26,713 bases of DNA from RECO01 sp050485385 (lineage in GTDB: Bacteria > Pseudomonadota > Alphaproteobacteria > Geminicoccales > Geminicoccaceae), in the NCBI GenBank assembly GCA_050485385.1, contig JBJHBG010000070.1, positions 1-26,713 of the forward strand, written 5' to 3'. Made by a program: the position numbers and the translations under genes. This document shows, piece after piece, positions 5,843 through 13,075 of this stretch. Below the pieces are notes generated by a model. The model was not told the origin of the DNA, did not search any database, and saw only the letters and a program-made list of their open reading frames with translations. How positions within the stretch are numbered: position 1 is the first letter of the stretch; the number at the start of each line of letters is the position of its first letter.

Positions 5843-6785
5843 GCCAGTCTTCGACCCGGCCCGTGCCGATCTCCGCCATCTCGAAGGGCGTGGTCTGGTA
5901 CATCTCGTTGATCCAGTTGCCGAACAAGAGGTGCGCGTAGGCCCGCCAGCGGTTGACCGGCGGCCGGCTCGGCTCGTCGCCGGGGTAGTAGTTGAGCGGC
6001 ACCTCGACGTCGTCGCGGCTCTCCTTGTCCCGTTTGTACTCCTCGTCGAGCGTGCCCGTGTCGTATTCGAGATGGTTGAACATGAAGAGCTGGCGGTGCG
6101 CGCGGTCCTCCATCAGGCAGAGACCGGCCACCGGCGAGGTGGCGAGGACCTCGAGCCCGGGCGTGGCCGGCAAGTCGGCCGCGCGCACCTCGGTGTGACG
6201 CGACACCGGCACCAGGAACTCGTCGTCGAAGCCGCGCAGGAGCGACGAGCGCGCACCGTTCTTGGCGGTGACGCGGTGCCAGAAGATGCCGAAGCGCTTC
6301 GTCGGCAGCACATGCTTCGGCACGCGATGGAAATGAAACAGAGCCGCCTGCGCCCCCCAACAGATGTTGAAGGTCGAGTGCACGTGCGTTTGCGTCCAGT
6401 CGTAAATGGCCGCCAGTTCCGGCCAGTACTTCACGTCCTCGAAGGCCATCAGTTCGACCGGAGCGCCCGTGACGATCAGGCCGTCGAACTTGTCGTCCTT
6501 GACCTCGTCCCAGGTGACGTAGAAGCGCTCCAGGTGGCTCGGAGCGACGTTGGCCGGCTGGTAGCTGGCGGTGGTGAGCAGCACCAGCTCGATCTGCAAG
6601 GGCGTCGCGCCCAAGAGCCGCGCGAGCTGGGTCTCGGTCCGCACCTTGTTCGGCATGAGGTTGAGCAGGGCGATCCGCATCGGCCGGATGTCCTGACGTG
6701 CGGCCGCGTGCTCGTCGATCAGCTGCACGCCCTCGGACGCGAGCTGTTGGAACGCCGGCAAGTCGCTCGGCAGCTTGATCGGCAT
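5832..6785 (-). CDS. metAA: Homoserine O-acyltransferase, MetA type (probably acetyl-transferring)
   Basis: MetA activates the homoserine hydroxyl with an acyl-CoA at the first committed step of methionine synthesis. The 317-residue length is normal. Visible features are PMRIALLNLMPNKVRTETQ, the FDGLIVTGAPVELMAFEDVKYW segment, the nucleophile elbow NICWGAQAALFHF (catalytic Cys) and FNHLEYDTGTLDEEY (catalytic His and Glu). At the acyl-CoA specificity position, where succinyl-using E. coli MetA has Gly (TGAPLG), this protein has Glu (TGAPVE). In characterised MetA proteins that Glu goes with acetyl-CoA use, so I call it an acetyltransferase by residue inference. It is followed by the overlapping HNH gene. 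A candidate promoter lies at 6830-6858. I see no SAM-II riboswitch core in the ~95-base leader. Confidence 0.93.
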   Translation of the reverse strand: MPIKLPSDLPAFQQLASEGVQLIDEHAAARQDIRPMRIALLNLMPNKVRTETQLARLLGATPLQIELVLLTTASYQPANVAPSHLERFYVTWDEVKDDKFDGLIVTGAPVELMAFEDVKYWPELAAIYDWTQTHVHSTFNICWGAQAALFHFHRVPKHVLPTKRFGIFWHRVTAKNGARSSLLRGFDDEFLVPVSRHTEVRAADLPATPGLEVLATSPVAGLCLMEDRAHRQLFMFNHLEYDTGTLDEEYKRDKESRDDVEVPLNYYPGDEPSRPPVNRWRAYAHLLFGNWINEMYQTTPFEMAEIGTGRVEDWRGS

Positions 6786-6829
6786 CGTCGTCCTTCACGG
6801 TAACGGGCCGGCTGAGGGCCGGACCTCGC

Positions 6830-6858
6830 GAGGTAGAAACCGGCCGCCTTGGTGTCAA
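6830..6858 (-). promoter_or_regulatory. Candidate sigma-70 promoter for metA
   Basis: On the minus strand a perfect TTGACA (6858-6853) is followed after 17 bases by TACCTC (6835-6830), a poor -10 box. It lies about 45 bases upstream of the metA start and downstream of the cobM stop at 6880. A short inverted repeat CCGGC/GCCGG lies between it and the gene. The -35 match and spacing support it; the -10 box does not. Confidence 0.35.
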
Positions 6859-6879
6859 GCTTACCGCTCGGGCGGCAGA

Positions 6880-7635
6880 TCAGCCTTCGCGACAGACGTG
6901 ATCGTGGTCGGCGGCGTAGAGGCGGCTGTCGGTGAAGGCCGCATCGCCGAGGACGGGGCCGATCAGGATCAGCGCGGTGCGGGTGATGCCGCTCGCCTTC
7001 ACCTTGGCGCGGATGGTGGCCAGCGTGCCATGCAGGAACGTCTCGTCCGGCCAGCCGACGCGGTAGGCGACGACGACCGGACAGTCCGGGCCGTAGTGCG
7101 GCTCGGTCGACCGGATCACGGCGGCGAGGTTGTTGATCGAGAGGTGGACCGCGAGCGTGGCGCGCGTGCGGGCGAAGGCTTCGAGAGTCTCGCCCGGCGG
7201 CATCGCCGAGGCGCGCACGGCGGTGCGCGTCAGCACCACCGACTGGGCCACGTCGGGCAGCGTCAGCTCGCGCTTGAGCGCCGCGGCAGCGGCGGCGAAG
7301 GCCGGCACCCCCGGTACCACCGCATAGGCGATGCCGCGTTCGTCCAGCCGGCGCATCTGCTCGGCGATGGCACCGTAGAGCGAGGGATCGCCCGAATGGA
7401 CGCGGGCGACGTCGAGGCCCGCCGCGTCGGCCTCGGCCATGCGGTCGACGATCAAGTCGAGGGTCAGGCTCGCGGTGTCGACCACCACGGCGTCGGAACG
7501 GGCTTCGGCCAGCAATGCCCGCGGCACCAGCGAGCCGGCATAGAGGATGACCGGGCAGCGCTGGATCAGCCTGAGACCGCGGACGGTGACGAGATCGGGG
7601 GCGCCGGGGCCGGCGCCGACGAAGTGCACGGTCAT
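6880..7635 (-). CDS. cobM: Precorrin-4 C11-methyltransferase
   Basis: CobM transfers a methyl group from SAM to C11 of precorrin-4 in corrin ring synthesis. The 251-residue protein has the tetrapyrrole-methylase fold: VHFVGAGPGAPDLVTVRGLRLI at the N-terminus, ILYAGSLVP, the SAM-site VHSGDPSLYGAIAEQM (about 86-101), and VVPGVPAFAAAAAALKRELTLP, typical of CobM/CbiF. The C-terminus has VVAYRVGWPDE and ALILIGPVLG. Its ATG overlaps the stop of the CbiG-CobJ fusion as ATGA (7632-7635). It is the last gene of the cob operon; only a weak hairpin with no T-run follows before the metA promoter region. Confidence 0.95.
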   Translation of the reverse strand: MTVHFVGAGPGAPDLVTVRGLRLIQRCPVILYAGSLVPRALLAEARSDAVVVDTASLTLDLIVDRMAEADAAGLDVARVHSGDPSLYGAIAEQMRRLDERGIAYAVVPGVPAFAAAAAALKRELTLPDVAQSVVLTRTAVRASAMPPGETLEAFARTRATLAVHLSINNLAAVIRSTEPHYGPDCPVVVAYRVGWPDETFLHGTLATIRAKVKASGITRTALILIGPVLGDAAFTDSRLYAADHDHVCREG

Positions 7636-9407
7636 GGCGAAGCGTAGCCTCTTGGGGTGAAGACGCGGGGGTGGTCGTAGGCGACGTGCCAAAGCCGGGT
7701 CTGGCTGCTGCCGACGAGCACTACCGTCAGCATGTCGACCGCATCGGCCGTCACCGCCGCCAGCGGTAGGACGCGGAGCGCCTCGTCCGCGCGGCCGACC
7801 TGGCGGGCGAGGACGCAGGGCGTCGCCTGCGGCCGCTCGGCGCGCAGGATGGCAAGCGCCTGCTCGAAGCCCGCGCGGCGGGCCTTGGAGACCGGATTGT
7901 AGAGGGCGACGACGAAGTCGCCCGTGGCCGCTGCCCGCAGGCGTCGCTCGATCACCGGCCAGGGCGTCATCAGGTCCGAAAGCGAGATGGCGCAGAAATC
8001 GTGGCCGAGCGGAGCGCCGATGCGAGCCGCGGCCAGATGCATGGCACTGACGCCGGGGAGCGTCTCGATCGGCAGGTGGTGGAAGGCGGGCGTGGCGGCG
8101 GCGATCTCCTCCACCAGCGCCGCCATGGCATAGACGCCGACATCGCCCGAGCCGACCAGACCGACGGTGGCGCCGCCCGCCGCGAGGTCGAGGGCGAAGC
8201 GGCAGCGCTCGGCCTCCTGGCCGAGGGCAAAACCGTGGCGGGTGGCCCCGAGGGTCGGCTCCAGGAGGTCGAGATAGCCTTGGAAGCCCACGATGTCGGT
8301 GCAGCGGCGGAGAGCCCTGTCGGCCGCGCGCGTGCGCTGGTCGCGCGCGCCGGGGCCGAGGCTGATCAGCACCAGGCGGCCGGCGGGACGGCCGATGCGG
8401 GCGGCGTCGAGCGGCCTCGTGGCCTGGGCGACGGCGCAGGTGGCGCGGCGGCTCTTGCGCTTGGCGACGACCAGCCAGCCGGAGCGCCCGACGGCGGCAA
8501 GCGCCGCACCTTCGGCGACGCCGTGGCAGCCGACCTCGCGGAACACGACCTCGGAGGGCGACGTCAGCCGGGGTGTTTCGGCCTCCAGGGTCGCGGCATC
8601 GAAGAAGCGTGCGGGTACGCTCAGCCGCTCGGCGAGGGCGAGCACCGCCGGCTCGTCGCTCTTGAGGTCGAGCGAACCCACGAGCGCCACGGCCTCGGTG
8701 GCGAGGCCGGCCTCGGCCAGCGTTGCGAGTGCCAGTTCCGCCAGCTCCGCCGCGTCGGTGCCGCGCTCGCAGCCGACGCCGAGCGCCAGGACTTGCGGGT
8801 GCAGCCGGACCGGGGGCGTGGCCGACGGCCCGACGCCGACGGCGATCTCGACCGGGCCGTCGCCGCGGATCGGATCGAGCCAGGGCGCCGGCACGAGCGC
8901 ATCGTCGACGCCGACGCGCTCGCCGTTGCGGAGCTTTGCCATGACACGGCGAAGGTCGCTCGTGGCGGCGAGGCGCCACCCCGGCGGCGGTGCGTCGAGC
9001 GCCACGCCGTGGCTGGTGTCGCTCGCCGTGGTGAGGGCGGCATGGCCGCCGGTGAGGGCGGCGACGCGGCAGGCGAGGTCGTTGGCGCCTCGATGGCCGC
9101 CCAGCAGCGGCACCACCGAGCCACCGTCGGCGGCAACGGCCACGACCGGCGGTTCGTCGCCCTTGTCGGCGAGCAGGGGGGCGAGACAGCGGACGAGGAT
9201 GCCCGCAGCGCAGACGCCGACGATGGGCCGGCCGTCTCGAAAGAGCGCGCGCAGATGCTCGGCAGCACCGTCGACCGGACTGGCGGCGTGCGCGGCGACC
9301 GCCAAGGGCGCGTGCAACTCGGCGCCGCCGAGGCCGGCGGCGATGGCCTCGGCCGTGGCGAGGCCGGCGCGGCCGAGCACGACGACGGCCGGTTCAGCCA
9401 CGCGCAC
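7632..9407 (-). CDS. cobJ: CbiG-CobJ fusion: corrin ring-A hydrolase domain plus precorrin-3B C17-methyltransferase
   Basis: The 591-residue protein joins two enzymes. Residues ~1-335 are CbiG-like: GVCAAGILVRCLAPLL (64-79), PLLGGHRGANDLA (100-112), and the C-terminal CbiG block LALGVGCERGTDAAELAELA (207-226). Residues ~343-591 are CobJ/CbiH, with LISLGPGARDQRT, the SAM loop VGLVGSGDVGVYAMA, ETLPGVSAMHLAAARIGAPLGHDFCAISLSDLMTPW, and VVALYNPVSKAR. CobJ methylates C17 and contracts the ring; CbiG opens the ring-A lactone and removes the two-carbon fragment. CbiG is usually linked with the oxygen-independent route, yet the rest of the operon is of the CobL/CobI/CobM type. The start is GTG 9407, or GTG 9401; it overlaps cobI by up to 14 bases. 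The ATGA overlap with cobM couples the two. Confidence 0.93.
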   Translation of the reverse strand: MRVAEPAVVVLGRAGLATAEAIAAGLGGAELHAPLAVAAHAASPVDGAAEHLRALFRDGRPIVGVCAAGILVRCLAPLLADKGDEPPVVAVAADGGSVVPLLGGHRGANDLACRVAALTGGHAALTTASDTSHGVALDAPPPGWRLAATSDLRRVMAKLRNGERVGVDDALVPAPWLDPIRGDGPVEIAVGVGPSATPPVRLHPQVLALGVGCERGTDAAELAELALATLAEAGLATEAVALVGSLDLKSDEPAVLALAERLSVPARFFDAATLEAETPRLTSPSEVVFREVGCHGVAEGAALAAVGRSGWLVVAKRKSRRATCAVAQATRPLDAARIGRPAGRLVLISLGPGARDQRTRAADRALRRCTDIVGFQGYLDLLEPTLGATRHGFALGQEAERCRFALDLAAGGATVGLVGSGDVGVYAMAALVEEIAAATPAFHHLPIETLPGVSAMHLAAARIGAPLGHDFCAISLSDLMTPWPVIERRLRAAATGDFVVALYNPVSKARRAGFEQALAILRAERPQATPCVLARQVGRADEALRVLPLAAVTADAVDMLTVVLVGSSQTRLWHVAYDHPRVFTPRGYASP

Positions 9408-10095
9408 CGCCCAGCCCCCGCGTGAGGACTAGCGCGAAATAGGGTGCGCCGTCGCCCCCGAAGCCGGCGAGCGGATGCAGCTCCTGGGCCTCGGTCGTCG
9501 CCTGGAGGACGAGGACGGCGCCGTCGAGCAGTCCGAGCTCGTCCAGGAGCCCCCGCACCAGACCGACGTGGCGGCCCACCTTGATGATCGCCGCGGCGTC
9601 GAGCATGGCCAGATGGCGGCGCAGCCCGGCCATCCCCATCGTCGCCGGCAGCACGGCGAACGCCTCGTCGCCGCGCGCGATCGGCCACGGCACCGCGGCC
9701 GCCGCCGCGAGCGGCGAGGCGATGCCCGGCACCACCTCCACCGGGACGTCGCCGAGCCGGTCGAGCAGGTAGAGGAACGTGCCGAAGAGCAGGGGATCGC
9801 CCTCGCAGAGCACGGCGACGGTGCGCCCGGCCGCCAACGCCGTGCGGACGTCGCTCGCGAGCGTGTCGTAAGCGGCGTCCACGGCGCGTCGATCCGGTGT
9901 CATGTCCAGGTCGACCGCGCGCTCGGCGCAGTCCGGGGCGAGGTGGGGCGCCATGGTCGCGCGGGCGCGGGACGGGCGCCCCTTGGCGTGGACGTGGACG
10001 ACGAGGTCGGCCGCCCGCACGAGCCGCACGGCCTTGAGCGTCACCAACTCCGGGTCGCCGGGGCCGGTGCCGATACCGAGCAGCCGGCCGGTCAC
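9394..10095 (-). CDS. cobI: Precorrin-2 C20-methyltransferase
   Basis: CobI methylates C20 of precorrin-2, the first step committed to the corrin ring. The 233-residue protein opens with GRLLGIGTGPGDPELVTLKAVRLV and has the SAM-site AVLCEGDPLLFGTFLYLL and the VVPGIASPLAAAAAVPWPIARGDEAFAVLPAT segment that distinguishes CobI/CbiL. It also has MLDAAAIIKVGRH and the C-terminal PYFALVLTRGLG. I choose GTG 10095 as start; this gives a GTGA overlap with the cobL stop, the same coupling seen at other joints of the operon, and puts the conserved GIGTGPGDP at the expected distance from the N-terminus. Confidence 0.95.
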   Translation of the reverse strand: MTGRLLGIGTGPGDPELVTLKAVRLVRAADLVVHVHAKGRPSRARATMAPHLAPDCAERAVDLDMTPDRRAVDAAYDTLASDVRTALAAGRTVAVLCEGDPLLFGTFLYLLDRLGDVPVEVVPGIASPLAAAAAVPWPIARGDEAFAVLPATMGMAGLRRHLAMLDAAAIIKVGRHVGLVRGLLDELGLLDGAVLVLQATTEAQELHPLAGFGGDGAPYFALVLTRGLGGARG

Positions 10096-11288
10096 GGCTT
10101 GCGGGCTTCGAGCTGGAGGACGGGCAGGCTCGGCCGCCACGTCGACTTCTCGCCGAGCGGCGCCAGCGTCTCGCGGTGGAAGCGCACGAGCCGGCCGCCG
10201 AGCCGTTCCGCCGCCGCCGCCAGCGTCGCCTGACCCTCGAGCGTGACGGCCTGGGCGACGAGGCGGCCGCCGGGCTTGAGCCTCGCCCACGCGGCGTCGA
10301 GCAGCGCCGCGTCGTGGCAGCCGCCGCCGACGAACACGGCGTCCGGGTCGTCCAACTCGTCGAACACGTCGGGCGCGTCGGCGATGACCACCTGCACCTC
10401 CGGCGTGCCGAAACGGTCGGCGTTCTTCTGGATCAGGGCGGCGCGGCCGAAGTCGCGCTCGATGGCGCTGACTTGGCCGGTGCCGGCCGCGCGCAGCCAG
10501 GTGACGGCAACCCCGCCGCAACCGGCGCCGACGTCCCAGAGGTGCTGGCCGGGGAGCGGGTTGAGGGCGAACACGGCATGCGTGCGGGCGTGCGCCTTGG
10601 AGAGCTGGCCGTCGCTGGCGAACGCTTCGTCGTCGATGGCGAAGCCGGCGATGGCGTGGCCGCCCGCGTCGGGCCGGCAGACGATGGCGACGGTATCGAG
10701 TTCGGTGACCGTCGGATCGGTCCAGTCACAGGCCGGCCCCTCGGCGACGATCTCGTCGCTGGCGCCGAGCCGGGAGAGCCGCCAGAGCGTGCTCGCCCCC
10801 CAGCCGTGGTCGCGCAGGCTCTGGGCGATGGCGCAGGCGGAGCTTTTGGCGTCGGTCAGCAGCAGGAGCTTCTTTGCGGGCGCCAGCTCGCGCAGCAGAC
10901 GGCTCGCCGGGCGGCCGTGCAGGCTGAGGCAACTCACCTCCTCGCGCGACCAGCCGAGCCGCGCGCAGGCGAGCGCGAAGGCCGAGGGGTGGGGATGGAC
11001 GGCGACCCGGTCGCGGCCGTAGCGCTCGATCAGGCGGCGGGCCACGCCGTGGTCGAGCGGATCGCCCGACGAGAGGACCACCACCCGCTGCTCCAGGCGG
11101 GCATCGATCTCCATGAAGGTGGCGTGCAGCGGACGCTGCCAGGCGAGCTTCTCCGCGCCGTGATCGGCAACGAAGCCCAGATGGCGCACGCCGCCGACGA
11201 TGACCTCGGCGCCGTCGAGGAGGCGGCGCACCTCGGGGCTGAGCCCACCGGTGCCGTCGGCGCCGATACCGATGACGTCGACGCTCAC
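10092..11288 (-). CDS. cobL: Precorrin-6Y C5,15-methyltransferase (decarboxylating)
   Basis: CobL adds methyl groups at C5 and C15 and removes the acetate carboxyl on ring C. The 398-residue protein has both expected halves. Residues ~1-205 are the CbiE-type tetrapyrrole methylase (VIGIGADGTGGLSPEVRRLLDGAEVIVGG, VVLSSGDPLDHGVARRLI, HPHPSAFALACARLGW). Residues ~215-398 are the CbiT-type Rossmann methyltransferase, with LWDVGAGCGGVAVTWLRA as the SAM loop, ISAIERD-like VSAIERDFGRAALIQKNADRFG, and PDAVFVGGGC. The SAM loop has Cys-Gly where DVGAGSGSV is usual, a mild change. The start is GTG 11288, overlapping the cobH stop as GTGA. Confidence 0.95.
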   Translation of the reverse strand: MSVDVIGIGADGTGGLSPEVRRLLDGAEVIVGGVRHLGFVADHGAEKLAWQRPLHATFMEIDARLEQRVVVLSSGDPLDHGVARRLIERYGRDRVAVHPHPSAFALACARLGWSREEVSCLSLHGRPASRLLRELAPAKKLLLLTDAKSSACAIAQSLRDHGWGASTLWRLSRLGASDEIVAEGPACDWTDPTVTELDTVAIVCRPDAGGHAIAGFAIDDEAFASDGQLSKAHARTHAVFALNPLPGQHLWDVGAGCGGVAVTWLRAAGTGQVSAIERDFGRAALIQKNADRFGTPEVQVVIADAPDVFDELDDPDAVFVGGGCHDAALLDAAWARLKPGGRLVAQAVTLEGQATLAAAAERLGGRLVRFHRETLAPLGEKSTWRPSLPVLQLEARKP

Positions 11289-11941
11289 GGCTGCGTCTCC
11301 CCGTCGCGGGCAAGCGCGGCAAGCGCATTGACGGCTGCCGCCGCCATGGCGCTGCCGCCGCGGCGACCGTGCAGCGTGAGGAAGGGAGCCGGCGCGGCGG
11401 CGGCGAGGGCCGCCTTGCTCTCCACGGCGCCGACGAAGCCGACGGGCAGGCCGAGGATGGCGGCGGGGCGACAGGTGCCGTCGCGGCAGCGCTCCAGCAG
11501 GCGGAAGAGCGCGGTCGGCGCGTTGCCGATGGCGACGACGGCGCCGTCGAGGCTCGCTCCCGCCGCGTCGATGGCCGCTGCCGAGCGCGTCGTCACGCCG
11601 CCGCCGTCGGCCACCAGATCGAGGGTGCAGCGGAGCGGGTTGCCCGCTGGCAAGCCCGCCTCGAGGATGCCGTGGAGGAGCATGCGGCAATCCGCGACCA
11701 CGGGCGCGCCCAGGCGGAGTGCCGTCGTCGCCCTGTCCACGAAATCCGCCGAGCAGGCGAGGTCCCGGGCGATGTCGGGCATGCCGCAGGCGTGGATCAT
11801 GCGCACCGCCACCGGCCGCAGGGCGCGCGGCACGGTGGTCCAGTCCGTCTCGGCCTCGACGATGGCGAACGATCGGCGGTAGATCGCCGCCGGGTCCTCG
11901 AGATAGGGGGCGGCATGGCGGCTCGGCGCTGGCGTGGTCAT
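11285..11941 (-). CDS. cobH: Precorrin-8X methylmutase
   Basis: CobH moves the C11 methyl group to C12, turning precorrin-8X into hydrogenobyrinate. The 218-residue length is normal. It shows YLEDPAAIYRRSFAIVEAETD near the start, the catalytic His in VAVRMIHACGMPDIA (about 45-59), VVADCRMLLHGI, AIGNAPTALFRLLE, PAAILGLPVGFVGAVESK, and the C-terminal RRGGSAMAAAAVNALA. It is the first gene of the cob operon. The 73-base space to divergent cobD holds no convincing promoter, Shine-Dalgarno site or cobalamin riboswitch box, so the operon may be read from a short leader or a leaderless start. Confidence 0.96.
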   Translation of the reverse strand: MTTPAPSRHAAPYLEDPAAIYRRSFAIVEAETDWTTVPRALRPVAVRMIHACGMPDIARDLACSADFVDRATTALRLGAPVVADCRMLLHGILEAGLPAGNPLRCTLDLVADGGGVTTRSAAAIDAAGASLDGAVVAIGNAPTALFRLLERCRDGTCRPAAILGLPVGFVGAVESKAALAAAAPAPFLTLHGRRGGSAMAAAAVNALAALARDGETQP

Positions 11942-12014
11942 GGCGCATGGGTAGGCCGAACCGCTGCCGCGACCAAGGGGTATCCGCGCCCGTTGCCGCC
12001 AGCCGAGGAGTGCC

Positions 12015-12989
12015 GTGCTCGTTCTGCCCCTGGAGTCCGCGTTGGCGCTCGTCGTGATCGCGATGGCCGTCGACGCTCTGACCGGTGAGCCGTCGTGGCT
12101 CTATCGCTCCGTGCCCCATCCGGTGGTGGCGTTGGGACGTCTGATCGCACGCCTGGAAGCGCGCCTCTGGGCGGCGGCGGACCCGCCCGCGGCGAAGCGC
12201 CGCGCCGGCATCGTCCTCGTCGCCTTGACGGTGTCGGCCGCGGCGATCGTGGGCGGTGGGCTCGGGGCACTGGCCGGTCTTCGATGGCCGTGGCTCCTCG
12301 TGGTGGGTGTGCTGTGCAGCACGCTCGTCGCCCAGCGAAGCCTCGCCGAGCACGTGCTGGCCGTGGCCCACGGCCTCGCGGCCGAGCTCGACCAGGGCCG
12401 CCGCGCCGTGGCGCGCATCGTCGGCCGCGATCCCGAGCAGCTCGACGAGGCCGCCGTTGCCCGTGCGGCGATCGAATCGACCGCGGAGAACCACGCGGAC
12501 GGAGTGGTGGCCCCGCTGTTTTGGCTCGTCCTCCTGGGACCGCTCGGGCTCTGCGCCTACAAGGCCATCAACACGCTCGATTCCATGGTGGGCCATCGGT
12601 CGGAGCGGTACCGGGACTTCGGCTGGGCGGCGGCCCGCCTGGACGATGTGGCGAACCTACCGGCGGCGCGGCTGACCGCGGTCCTGCTGCTGCTCGCAGC
12701 CGGCCGGCCGGGACTCTGGCGCGCGGTCGTGCGGGAGGCCCCCAAGCACCGCTCGCCGAATGCCGGCTGGCCCGAGGCGGCGATGGCGCTCGTCCTCGGC
12801 CTCCGGCTCGCCGGGCCCCGCATCTACGCCAGCGGCCGGGTGGACGATCCGTGGATCGGCATCGGCCGGACCGATCCCGGCCCGTCCGAGGTGCACGCGG
12901 CGGTGCGCCTCGTCTGGCGGGCCTGGGCGTTGGTGCTGGGCCTCGCCATTCTCGGCTGGATCACGGTTTTCTTGCTCTCCCGGCCTTGA
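12015..12989 (+). CDS. cobD: Adenosylcobinamide-phosphate synthase CobD/CbiB
   Basis: This integral membrane enzyme amidates the ring-D propionate of adenosylcobyric acid with aminopropanol (or its phosphate). The start is GTG 12015, closely preceded by GAGGAG. The 324-residue protein has the family signatures: AVDALTGEPSWLYRSVPHPVVALGRLIARLE at the N-terminus, RAAIESTAENHADGVVAPLFW (about 152-172), CAYKAINTLDSMVGHRSERYRDFGWAAARLDDVANLPAARLTA, APKHRSPNAGWPEAAMA and DPWIGIGRTDPGPSEVHAAVRLVWRAW. Membrane segments lie at ~6-20, ~64-90, ~168-185 and at the C-terminus (LVLGLAILGWITVFLL). It diverges from cobH across 73 bases, so it belongs to the same cobalamin locus on the other strand. Confidence 0.96.
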   Translation: MLVLPLESALALVVIAMAVDALTGEPSWLYRSVPHPVVALGRLIARLEARLWAAADPPAAKRRAGIVLVALTVSAAAIVGGGLGALAGLRWPWLLVVGVLCSTLVAQRSLAEHVLAVAHGLAAELDQGRRAVARIVGRDPEQLDEAAVARAAIESTAENHADGVVAPLFWLVLLGPLGLCAYKAINTLDSMVGHRSERYRDFGWAAARLDDVANLPAARLTAVLLLLAAGRPGLWRAVVREAPKHRSPNAGWPEAAMALVLGLRLAGPRIYASGRVDDPWIGIGRTDPGPSEVHAAVRLVWRAWALVLGLAILGWITVFLLSRP

Positions 12990-13075
12990 GCCGCGCGGAT
13001 CTCTGGCCTAACACCAACGCGGCCGAACGATCACTGCCGCGTCGACGGCAGGCGGCCTTCGAGGGAGGCAAGTCG

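Noticed and set aside
6786..6880. SAM-responsive riboswitch upstream of metA
   Set aside because: SAM-II elements often precede metA in alphaproteobacteria, but the conserved GCTAAA-type core and paired elements are not present in this short leader.
8001..9425. 474-codon plus-strand frame opposite the CbiG-CobJ gene
   Set aside because: It mirrors a gene with complete family motifs on the minus strand; the plus-strand translation is low-complexity Gly/Ala/Arg.
11942..12014. Cobalamin riboswitch between divergent cobH and cobD
   Set aside because: The gap is only 73 bases and has no GCCACTG B12-box; a cobalamin riboswitch needs roughly 200 bases.
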